Part shown: positions 1-4,937 of the stretch, one piece after another
Numbering within the stretch: the first letter of the stretch is position 1
Layout of the letters: each line of letters starts with the position of its first letter
From: Flavobacteriales bacterium
GTDB taxonomy: Bacteria; Bacteroidota; Bacteroidia; Flavobacteriales_D; Sanyastnellaceae
Length of the DNA stretch: 5,418 bases
Direction: 5' to 3'
NCBI GenBank assembly: GCA_947457285.1
Contig: CANGVZ010000185.1
Location: 1-5,418, forward strand
Program-made: the position numbers and the translations under genes
Notes under the pieces: model-generated
The model's database searches: none
The model's input: only the letters and a program-made list of their open reading frames with translations
Told to the model about the DNA's origin: nothing

Positions 1-14
1 ATCAATACATAATC

Positions 15-1358
15 ATGGCAAATTTTCATTTCGACACACTGCAACTTCATGCAGGACAATCAGCAGATCCAACCACTGGTTCACGCGCTGTACCTATCTA
101 CCAAACCACCAGCTATGTCTTCAACGACAGCGCGCATGCAGCAAACCTCTTCGGTCTGCGTGAGTTTGGTAATATCTACACGCGCATCATGAATCCTACA
201 ACGGATGTTTTTGAAAAACGTATCGCTGCTCTGGAAGGTGGTGTGGCTGCCCTCGCCGTTGGCTCGGGTCAAGCTGCGCAATTCATCGCGCTCAACAACA
301 TCCTGCAAGCAGGTGATAATTTTGTAACGACATCATTTCTCTATGGTGGTACTTACAATCAATTCAAAGTAGCATTCAAACGCCTCGGCATAGAAGTGCG
401 ATTCGCAGACGGCGATGATCCCGCTTCTTTCGAAAACCTCATCGACACAAAAACTAAGGCACTCTATCTCGAAACCATCGGTAACCCTGGGTTCAATATT
501 CCTGACTTCGAAAAAATTGCGGACATCGCTCGCAAAAACGATGTGCCCCTCGTTGTCGACAATACATTCGGTGCCGGAGGTTATCTCTTCAAACCACTTC
601 AATACGGTGCGAACATCGTTGTAGAAAGCGCTACGAAATGGATCGGTGGTCACGGCACCAGCGTAGGCGGCGTCATCATTGATGGCGGCAATTACAACTG
701 GGGCAATGGCAAATTCCCACAATTCACCGAACCTAGTGAAGGTTATCACGGCCTAAAATTCTGGGAAGTTTTTGGTGAAGGTAATCCTCTCGGTCTTCCG
801 AATATCGCCTTCGCTATTCGCGCTCGCGTAGAAGGCTTGCGCGACTTCGGTCCAGCATTGGCTCCGTTCAATTCTTTCTTACTCCTTCAAGGTCTCGAAA
901 CACTTTCATTGCGCGTTCAACGCACAGTAGAAAATGCACTTGAAATCGCGAAATGGCTCGAACAACAGCCAGAAGTGGAATATGTAAACTATCCTGGTTT
1001 GGCTTCGTCAAAATACAATGCACTTGCAAAAAAATATCTCACCAATGGTTTTGGTGGTGTATTGAGCTTCAAAATAAAAGGCGGCAAAGAGGCAGCAGAT
1101 CAATTGGTGAATAATCTCCAACTTGTCTCTCACCTCGCGAATGTGGGCGATTCTAAAACGCTCATCATTCAGCCTTCAAGCACTACGCACGAACAGCTTA
1201 CAGAACAAGAACAACGCGCTGCAGGGGTTGAACCTGGTCTTCTCAGATTGTCGGTAGGCATCGAATACGTCGATGATATCAAAGCGGATTTGCGCAATGC
1301 CATCAACGCTGTAAACATTCCTATCCCCACAAAAATCAATGAAGACGTTCTCGCCTGA
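15..1358 (+). CDS. metY: O-acetylhomoserine sulfhydrylase (O-acetylhomoserine aminocarboxypropyltransferase)
   Basis: This cytoplasmic PLP enzyme converts O-acetylhomoserine plus sulfide to homocysteine and acetate, the direct-sulfhydrylation route to methionine. The 447-residue product is a full-length Cys/Met-metabolism fold type I enzyme. The N-terminal TLQLHAGQ (residues 8-15) and the YTRIMNPT block (55-62) are typical. The cofactor-binding aspartate is D182 in VVDNTF, and the Schiff-base lysine is K208 in SATKWIGGHG. The late GDSKTLIIQPSSTTH block (378-392) and R411 in LLRLSVGIE fit substrate-carboxylate binding. Its length and the segment around 226-290 (FPQFTEPSEGYHG onward) match MetY rather than the shorter cystathionine gamma-synthase or beta-lyase (about 380-400 residues). 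The ATG is preceded by an A/T-rich stretch with no Shine-Dalgarno, and only 14 nt of leader is visible, so any riboswitch or promoter is out of view. It is first in the visible operon, and metX overlaps its end. The substrate assignment (acetyl rather than succinyl or phospho ester) is inferred from family and neighbour. Confidence 0.96.
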   Translation: MANFHFDTLQLHAGQSADPTTGSRAVPIYQTTSYVFNDSAHAANLFGLREFGNIYTRIMNPTTDVFEKRIAALEGGVAALAVGSGQAAQFIALNNILQAGDNFVTTSFLYGGTYNQFKVAFKRLGIEVRFADGDDPASFENLIDTKTKALYLETIGNPGFNIPDFEKIADIARKNDVPLVVDNTFGAGGYLFKPLQYGANIVVESATKWIGGHGTSVGGVIIDGGNYNWGNGKFPQFTEPSEGYHGLKFWEVFGEGNPLGLPNIAFAIRARVEGLRDFGPALAPFNSFLLLQGLETLSLRVQRTVENALEIAKWLEQQPEVEYVNYPGLASSKYNALAKKYLTNGFGGVLSFKIKGGKEAADQLVNNLQLVSHLANVGDSKTLIIQPSSTTHEQLTEQEQRAAGVEPGLLRLSVGIEYVDDIKADLRNAINAVNIPIPTKINEDVLA

Positions 1359-2364
1359 TGGTTTGTTTGGTTTGGAAGGTGGCACACACCTCCACGGTTT
1401 GCAGGTGACCTACCACACGGTAGGTCACCTCAACACCGATGGCTCAAACGTGGTGTGGGTGTGTCATGCGCTCACCGCTAATAGTGATGCGCTCGATTGG
1501 TGGAATGGTCTTTTTGGCATTGGCAATTATTACGATCCAGAAAAATATTTCATCGTTTGTGCCAACGTGATCGGGAGTTGCTATGGCACCACAGGTCCGC
1601 TTAGTATCAATCCCATCACTGGAAAACCCTATTATCAGCACTTTCCGCTCATCACGATTCGTGATATGGTGAAGGCGCACCAACTGTTGCAACAGCATTT
1701 GGGTGTCAAAAAAATACATACCCTCATCGGCGGCAGCATGGGAGGCTTTCAGGCAATGGAGTGGGCAATAGAGAATCCAGATATATGCGAACAGCTGGTA
1801 CTCATCGCCACGGCTGCAAAACACAGTCCTTGGGGCGTTGCATACAATGAAGCACAGCGCATGGCCATCGAAGCAGATATCACTTGGGGCGTACCTTCTG
1901 CACAAGCTGCCACCAAAGGACTTCGCGCTGCGCGCGCCATTGCACTCTTGAGTTATCGCCACTATGACGCATACGGCGCAACACAAGCCGCTAAGGACGA
2001 ACAACAAATCGATGGTTTTCCCGCAGCAGCTTATCAGCGCTATCAGGGAGAAAAATTGGTGAAAAGATTCGATGCATATAGCTATTACAGTCTCACAAAG
2101 TCAATGGATAGTCATAATGTTGGAAGAAATAGAAAACCGATTGAACGTTCACTCGGTTTGATCAAAGCGAAAACCATTGTCATTGGAATTGATAGCGATC
2201 AACTGTTTCCGCCCTCAGAACAGGCATTCCTGGCGAAACATATTCCAGATGCTACGCTACATATCATCCAGTCTTCGTATGGACATGATGGTTTTTTGGT
2301 GGAAACAAAAAAATTAACAAGCATTCTTCAGGAAGAAGAGATCAACGTACTTTCTAAAATATAA
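1339..2364 (+). CDS. metX: Homoserine O-acetyltransferase (alpha/beta-hydrolase fold)
   Basis: This enzyme transfers an acetyl group from acetyl-CoA to homoserine, committing it to methionine synthesis and supplying the MetY substrate. The 341-residue protein has the MetX alpha/beta-hydrolase layout. VCHALTANSD (41-50) precedes the oxyanion region, and the nucleophile elbow GGSMGG places the catalytic serine at S133. The acid is D287 in IDSDQLFPP, and the catalytic histidine is H316 in YGHDGFL, so the triad is complete. The YSYYSLTKSMDSHNVGR block (247-263) is also characteristic. The start at 1339 lies inside metY and gives a 20-nt overlap in another frame. It is preferred because family similarity starts near residue 10 (FGLEGG) and the next in-frame ATG is codon 110. 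Expression is therefore probably translationally coupled to metY. Some MetX-family members are succinyltransferases; acetyl specificity is inferred here from the adjacent metY, and I did not resolve specificity residues. Confidence 0.94.
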   Translation: MKTFSPDGLFGLEGGTHLHGLQVTYHTVGHLNTDGSNVVWVCHALTANSDALDWWNGLFGIGNYYDPEKYFIVCANVIGSCYGTTGPLSINPITGKPYYQHFPLITIRDMVKAHQLLQQHLGVKKIHTLIGGSMGGFQAMEWAIENPDICEQLVLIATAAKHSPWGVAYNEAQRMAIEADITWGVPSAQAATKGLRAARAIALLSYRHYDAYGATQAAKDEQQIDGFPAAAYQRYQGEKLVKRFDAYSYYSLTKSMDSHNVGRNRKPIERSLGLIKAKTIVIGIDSDQLFPPSEQAFLAKHIPDATLHIIQSSYGHDGFLVETKKLTSILQEEEINVLSKI

Positions 2365-2368
2365 AATC

Positions 2369-3604
2369 ATGAAAAAAATCGGTTTAATTGGTTTTGGTTG
2401 CGTAGGACAAGGGCTTTATTTGTTGCTCAACAGCACGGGCTATGAAAAGGCACAAATCAAATCCATTGCTGTGAAAAGCAAAGACAAGCCTCGCATTGCA
2501 CCCAATGAAATATTGCGATACAGCGCAGACGAACTCATTGATGATCCAGAGATTGATATCATCATTGAGGCCATCGACGATGCAGATGCGGCATTCGACA
2601 TTGCGCGCAAAACGATAGTGGCGGGAAAAGACTTTATCACCGCCAATAAAAAAATGGTGGCTACACATCTCGAAGAACTCACCGCCCTCGCTCAGCTCAA
2701 TAACGTGGTGTTTCGCTATGAATCTGCCGTCTGCGGCGCGATTCCCATCGTGCAGACGATCGACAACTATTTTGCCTACGAGCCAATCCTGAGTTTGCGC
2801 GGTATATTCAATGGAACGTCTAATTACATTCTTTCAAAAATATTCAATGAAAAATTGGAATATCGTGTAGCGCTCAAACAAGCACAGGACTTAGGTTTTG
2901 CAGAAACAGATCCCACCGCCGATGTCGGAGGTTATGATCCAAAATATAAATTGATTATACTAGCACTTCACGCATTTGGCGTCTATCTAGCAAATGAAGA
3001 TGTGTTGAATTTTGGAATTGATTCGTTGAATAAAGAAGACATTGACTTTGCGCGTGAACGCAATTTGAAAATCAAGCTCGTTCCTTCCATTTATCAAATT
3101 GATGGAAAAGTGTTCGGTTATGTTTTGCCGGAGTTTGTGAGTGAAAAGGACAATCTCTATCAAGTGGAAAACGAGTTCAATGGTGTGAATATCGAAGCTG
3201 GTTTTGCTGGAGCGCAATTCCTTTATGGACGCGGTGCGGGCTCGTTTCCGACGGCATCTGCCGTAGCCAGTGATCTCGATCACGTCGTCAATAAGCGCGG
3301 TTATTTTTACCAGAAAAAAATAAAACCCTCTACCGTAGCAGATGATGCCAACATCTTAATCGAAGTGTATACGCGCTTTACCAATGAAGCGATTCAAAAA
3401 GTGTTGGCATTTGAGAATGTGACAGAAGGTCTGTTTACCGAAGACTTCCGACAGTTGACAGGATATATTTCATTAAAACAATTGAAGAATGTGGCCCATA
3501 TTCTCAAGCGCGAAAAAGTGAGCATCATCGCCACCGGCCGCCGCAAACTCATCGGGCAAAAAACCACAGAGAAAATTTTGGAACAAGAAAAACGCCGGGC
3601 ATAG
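2369..3604 (+). CDS. hom: Homoserine dehydrogenase
   Basis: This enzyme reduces aspartate-4-semialdehyde to homoserine with NAD(P)H, the last step shared by threonine and methionine synthesis. The 411-residue protein begins with a Rossmann fingerprint GFGCVGQG (8-15). It continues with the conserved TANKKMVA segment (91-98, family lysine K94), the substrate-site strand GIFNGTSNYIL (145-155) and FAETDPTADVGGYDPKYKL (177-195). The last of these carries the family catalytic aspartate and lysine, D190 and K194. It is monofunctional, with no fused aspartate kinase. The C-terminal part (about 330-411) may be a degenerate ACT-like regulatory region, but I cannot confirm a complete ACT fold by eye. 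The ATG follows the metX stop after 4 nt (AATC), and the same AATCATG context precedes the metY start. Its product feeds MetX directly. The last codons and the TAG stop lie within the terminator hairpin. Confidence 0.95.
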   Translation: MKKIGLIGFGCVGQGLYLLLNSTGYEKAQIKSIAVKSKDKPRIAPNEILRYSADELIDDPEIDIIIEAIDDADAAFDIARKTIVAGKDFITANKKMVATHLEELTALAQLNNVVFRYESAVCGAIPIVQTIDNYFAYEPILSLRGIFNGTSNYILSKIFNEKLEYRVALKQAQDLGFAETDPTADVGGYDPKYKLIILALHAFGVYLANEDVLNFGIDSLNKEDIDFARERNLKIKLVPSIYQIDGKVFGYVLPEFVSEKDNLYQVENEFNGVNIEAGFAGAQFLYGRGAGSFPTASAVASDLDHVVNKRGYFYQKKIKPSTVADDANILIEVYTRFTNEAIQKVLAFENVTEGLFTEDFRQLTGYISLKQLKNVAHILKREKVSIIATGRRKLIGQKTTEKILEQEKRRA

Positions 3605-3615
3605 CCGGCGTTTTT
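3588..3615. terminator. Bidirectional intrinsic terminator between convergent hom and yceI
   Basis: A perfect 11-bp inverted repeat, AAAAACGCCGG (3588-3598) and CCGGCGTTTTT (3605-3615), encloses a 6-nt loop GCATAG (3599-3604). A U-tract follows on the plus strand (T3611-T3616, then CTTTT). Because the left arm starts with five As, the minus-strand transcript also ends in a U-run. The stem can therefore terminate hom (plus) and yceI (minus, stop 36 nt away). The hom stop codon TAG (3602-3604) sits in the loop. Confidence 0.9.
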
Positions 3616-3651
3616 TCTTTTAACCTAAACCTTTAACCAATAACCCTTAAA

Positions 3652-4179
3652 CTATCTTGTCAACTGAAGTTCTCCGTTGATCTTTACATCTTCACTTACC
3701 AATACCCCACCTGCTTCTAATGCAGCGTTCCAATTCAAACCAAAATCAGTGCGCTTGATTTTACCTTCGAGGGTGAAACCTGTCTTGTGATTTCCCCAAG
3801 GATCTTTGCCGCTACCGCCGTTTTCAGCCTTGAAAGTCACTAGCTTCGTTACGCCATGAAGTGAAAGGTCACCGGTGATCTCATATTCATTGTCACCCTT
3901 CTTCGCAATGCTATTCGAAACGAATTTCATTTGTGGGTGATTTTCTACATCAAAGAAGTCAGCACTCTTGAGGTGACCATCGCGCTGCTCATTGCCTGTG
4001 TTGATAGAAGCAACGTCGATGGTGAACTCGATGTTTGCAGTGCTAAAATCATCGTCTTCTGTTTCAACATTCGCGTTGAATGCACCAAATGATCCACTCA
4101 CGTTGGTGATCATCATGTGTTTTACTTTAAATCCCAATTCGCTGTGCGTTGGGTCCAAATTCCATTTTGTCTTTGCCAT
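3652..4179 (-). CDS. YceI-family protein, predicted cytoplasmic
   Basis: This is a 175-residue member of the YceI family, a lipocalin-like beta-barrel superfamily thought to bind amphiphilic or isoprenoid molecules. The exact role here is unknown. Family landmarks are present in order: the N-terminal DPTHSELGFKVKHMMITNVSGSF (9-31), the RDGHLKSADFFDVENHPQMKF block (66-86), LSLHGVTKLV (105-114), the KDPWGNHKTGF loop (125-135) and IKRTDFGLNW (141-150). It begins MAKTKWNLDPTHS with no hydrophobic leader, whereas many YceI proteins carry a periplasmic signal peptide, so a cytoplasmic location is inferred. The start fits the family N-terminus and lies just downstream of an A-rich leader and a TACCTTTG box. 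It is transcribed towards hom and appears monocistronic. Nothing links it functionally to the methionine genes. Confidence 0.93.
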   Translation of the reverse strand: MAKTKWNLDPTHSELGFKVKHMMITNVSGSFGAFNANVETEDDDFSTANIEFTIDVASINTGNEQRDGHLKSADFFDVENHPQMKFVSNSIAKKGDNEYEITGDLSLHGVTKLVTFKAENGGSGKDPWGNHKTGFTLEGKIKRTDFGLNWNAALEAGGVLVSEDVKINGELQLTR

Positions 4180-4195
4180 TGTTCTTATTTTTTGA

Positions 4196-4203
4196 CAAAG
4201 GTA
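4196..4203 (-). promoter_or_regulatory. Bacteroidota-type -7 promoter box for yceI
   Basis: On the minus strand this reads TACCTTTG, an exact match to the TAnnTTTG -7 consensus of Bacteroidota primary-sigma promoters. It lies 16 nt before the yceI ATG, implying a short A-rich leader. No TTG sits at the usual -33 spacing: the nearest TTGs are 10 and 34 nt upstream of the box. The -33 position is instead occupied by an inverted repeat (4211-4232). Confidence 0.6.
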
Positions 4204-4210
4204 GATGCAG

Positions 4211-4232
4211 GGTCAAGGGCGGGACGTTGACC
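4211..4232. promoter_or_regulatory. Inverted repeat upstream of yceI promoter, possible operator
   Basis: GGTCAA (4211-4216) and TTGACC (4227-4232) form perfect 6-bp arms around a 10-nt GC-rich spacer. The right arm also belongs to an overlapping near-palindrome TTGACCTAGATCAA (4227-4240), which has a CTAG core and one mismatched pair. The element covers the expected -33 region of the yceI promoter, so a dimeric regulator could act here. This is inference; no cognate regulator is visible. Confidence 0.35.
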
Positions 4233-4238
4233 TAGATC

Positions 4239-4316
4239 AAGATAATAAGATAATAGGCTAGTAGGCCAGTAGGCCAGTAGGCTAGTAGGCTAGTAGGCCA
4301 GTAGGCTAGTAGGGTC
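4239..4316. repeat. Tandem 8-nt repeats: AAGATAAT x2 followed by GTAGGCYA array
   Basis: Two copies of AAGATAAT (4239-4254) run into an array of 8-nt units. A one-mismatch unit ATAGGCTA (4253-4260) comes first. Six units fitting GTAGGCYA follow at 4261-4308, with position 7 reading C,C,T,T,C,T. A degraded unit GTAGGGTC (4309-4316) ends the array. No ORF with homology overlaps it. It lies between the divergent yceI and sigma genes. Replication slippage is a simple origin. Confidence 0.92.
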
Positions 4317-4335
4317 AGTCGCTTGTCACTAGCCG

Positions 4336-4370
4336 CTAGTATCTAGTATCTAGTATCTAGTCACTAGTAT
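4336..4370. repeat. Tandem 7-nt CTAGTAT repeats
   Basis: Five head-to-tail 7-nt units lie at 4336-4370. Units 1, 2, 3 and 5 are CTAGTAT, and unit 4 is CTAGTCA; a partial CTA follows. The related CACTAGCCG lies just before (4328-4336). The array sits directly against the hairpin at 4373. Together with the 8-nt array it gives an unusually high local density of CTAG. Confidence 0.92.
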
Positions 4371-4372
4371 CT

Positions 4373-4397
4373 AAAAAGTCGCAAGGCGACTTTTTTT
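4373..4397. terminator. Symmetric terminator-like hairpin upstream of the sigma gene
   Basis: AAAAAGTCGC (4373-4382) pairs perfectly with GCGACTTTTT (4386-4395) around a 3-nt loop AAG, and the T-run continues to 4397. In form it is an intrinsic terminator usable on either strand. No gene ends into it, because yceI points away and the sigma gene starts about 50 nt downstream. It may block readthrough, end a small RNA that includes the repeats, or act as an attenuator. The GTCGC arm recurs at 4318-4322, so an alternative pairing with GCGAC at 4386-4390 is possible. Confidence 0.7.
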
Positions 4398-4398
4398 G

Positions 4399-4414
4399 TA
4401 ACTTTCCCGAAAGT
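4399..4414 (+). promoter_or_regulatory. Possible sigma-gene promoter box overlapping a palindrome
   Basis: TAACTTTC (4399-4406) matches the TAnnTTTG -7 box except at the last base. It overlaps ACTTTC-CC-GAAAGT (4401-4414), a perfect 6-bp inverted repeat with a 2-nt spacer. The position, about 40 nt before the sigma ATG, would suit a regulated promoter, but there is no TTG at -33 spacing. The call is weak. Confidence 0.25.
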
Positions 4415-4445
4415 CGATCGTCATACCATTGAAAAAGCCTTCCAA

Positions 4446-4937
4446 ATGACCGTGAGTGAGTACAATAAATGTGTGGACATGCATTCTGATGCGTTGTACC
4501 GGTTTTTGCTCAAAAATGTCAAAGACCGCGATACCGCTAAGGATCTCGTGCAGGAAACATTTACAAAACTCTGGGTCAAGGTGGAAGAAGTAACGTTTGA
4601 AAAGGCAAAGTCCTACCTCTTTACGGCCGGATATCATACGATGATCGATATGATGAGAAGGGAAAAAAGAAAATTGGATTATGCGGCCGATGCCAAACTC
4701 ACACAAATGGGCGCTTCCGAAAGACAATATTCGGATTTGCAAAAAGTGTTGAACGAGGCTTTGGATACATTGCCAGCCATTCAGAAAAGCGTAATCATGT
4801 TGCGCGACTATGAAGGCTACAGCTATGAGGAGATCGAAGAGATCACCGGACTGAACGAATCGCAAGTAAAAGTGTATATTTATCGTGCCCGAGTTGCCCT
4901 GAAGGCTTACATCGGCAAAATGGAAAATGTGATATGA
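4446..4937 (+). CDS. ECF-type RNA polymerase sigma-70 factor
   Basis: This 163-residue protein has the two-domain ECF (group 4) sigma layout and would direct core RNA polymerase to an alternative promoter set. Region 2 spans roughly residues 5-76. It includes the helix DTAKDLVQETFTKLW (29-43) and the basic 2.4-like segment YHTMIDMMRREKRK (63-76). A short linker leads to region 4 (about 98-157), with LDTLPAIQKSVIMLRDYEGYSYEEI (106-130) and the recognition-helix segment GLNESQVKVYIYRAR (135-149). The usual alanine in SYEEIAEITGL is glutamate here (E131). The frame is open upstream to about 4368, but the only good start is ATG 4446, which has an A-rich leader without a Shine-Dalgarno. The stop overlaps the next start (ATGA), indicating co-translation with a likely partner. 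The target regulon cannot be read from the window. Confidence 0.93.
   Translation: MTVSEYNKCVDMHSDALYRFLLKNVKDRDTAKDLVQETFTKLWVKVEEVTFEKAKSYLFTAGYHTMIDMMRREKRKLDYAADAKLTQMGASERQYSDLQKVLNEALDTLPAIQKSVIMLRDYEGYSYEEIEEITGLNESQVKVYIYRARVALKAYIGKMENVI

Larger units (their letters stand above)
4180..4445. other. Gene-free divergent regulatory and repeat region
   Basis: This 266-bp stretch between yceI and the sigma gene holds no credible coding sequence. In order it contains the yceI leader and -7 box, a GGTCAA/TTGACC inverted repeat, three adjacent short tandem arrays, a terminator-like hairpin, and a palindrome just before the sigma gene. I count 11 CTAG sites between 4232 and 4367, against about 4 in the rest of the window. 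Confidence 0.85.

Noticed and set aside
1..14. SAM riboswitch upstream of metY
   Set aside because: Only 14 nt of leader is in the window, so it can be neither seen nor excluded.
333..749. 138-codon minus-strand open frame inside metY
   Set aside because: It lies fully antisense to a conserved PLP enzyme and its translation shows no family motif.
1444..2007. 187-codon minus-strand open frame inside metX
   Set aside because: It is antisense to the catalytic core of metX, has an irregular cysteine-rich composition and no recognisable domain.
4186..4194. Plus-strand promoter TATTTTTTG for a repeat-containing RNA
   Set aside because: The spacing is one base longer than TAnnTTTG, and the upstream TTGs are not well placed, so it is too weak to list.
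3992..4195. 67-codon plus-strand frame opposite yceI
   Set aside because: It is antisense to well-conserved YceI motifs and has no homology features of its own.
4239..4370. CRISPR array
   Set aside because: Units are 7-8 nt and directly adjacent without spacers, and no cas gene is present.
4371..4865. 164-codon minus-strand open frame opposite the sigma gene
   Set aside because: It is antisense to a complete sigma factor, and its 3' end falls in the repeat and hairpin, so it is a shadow frame.
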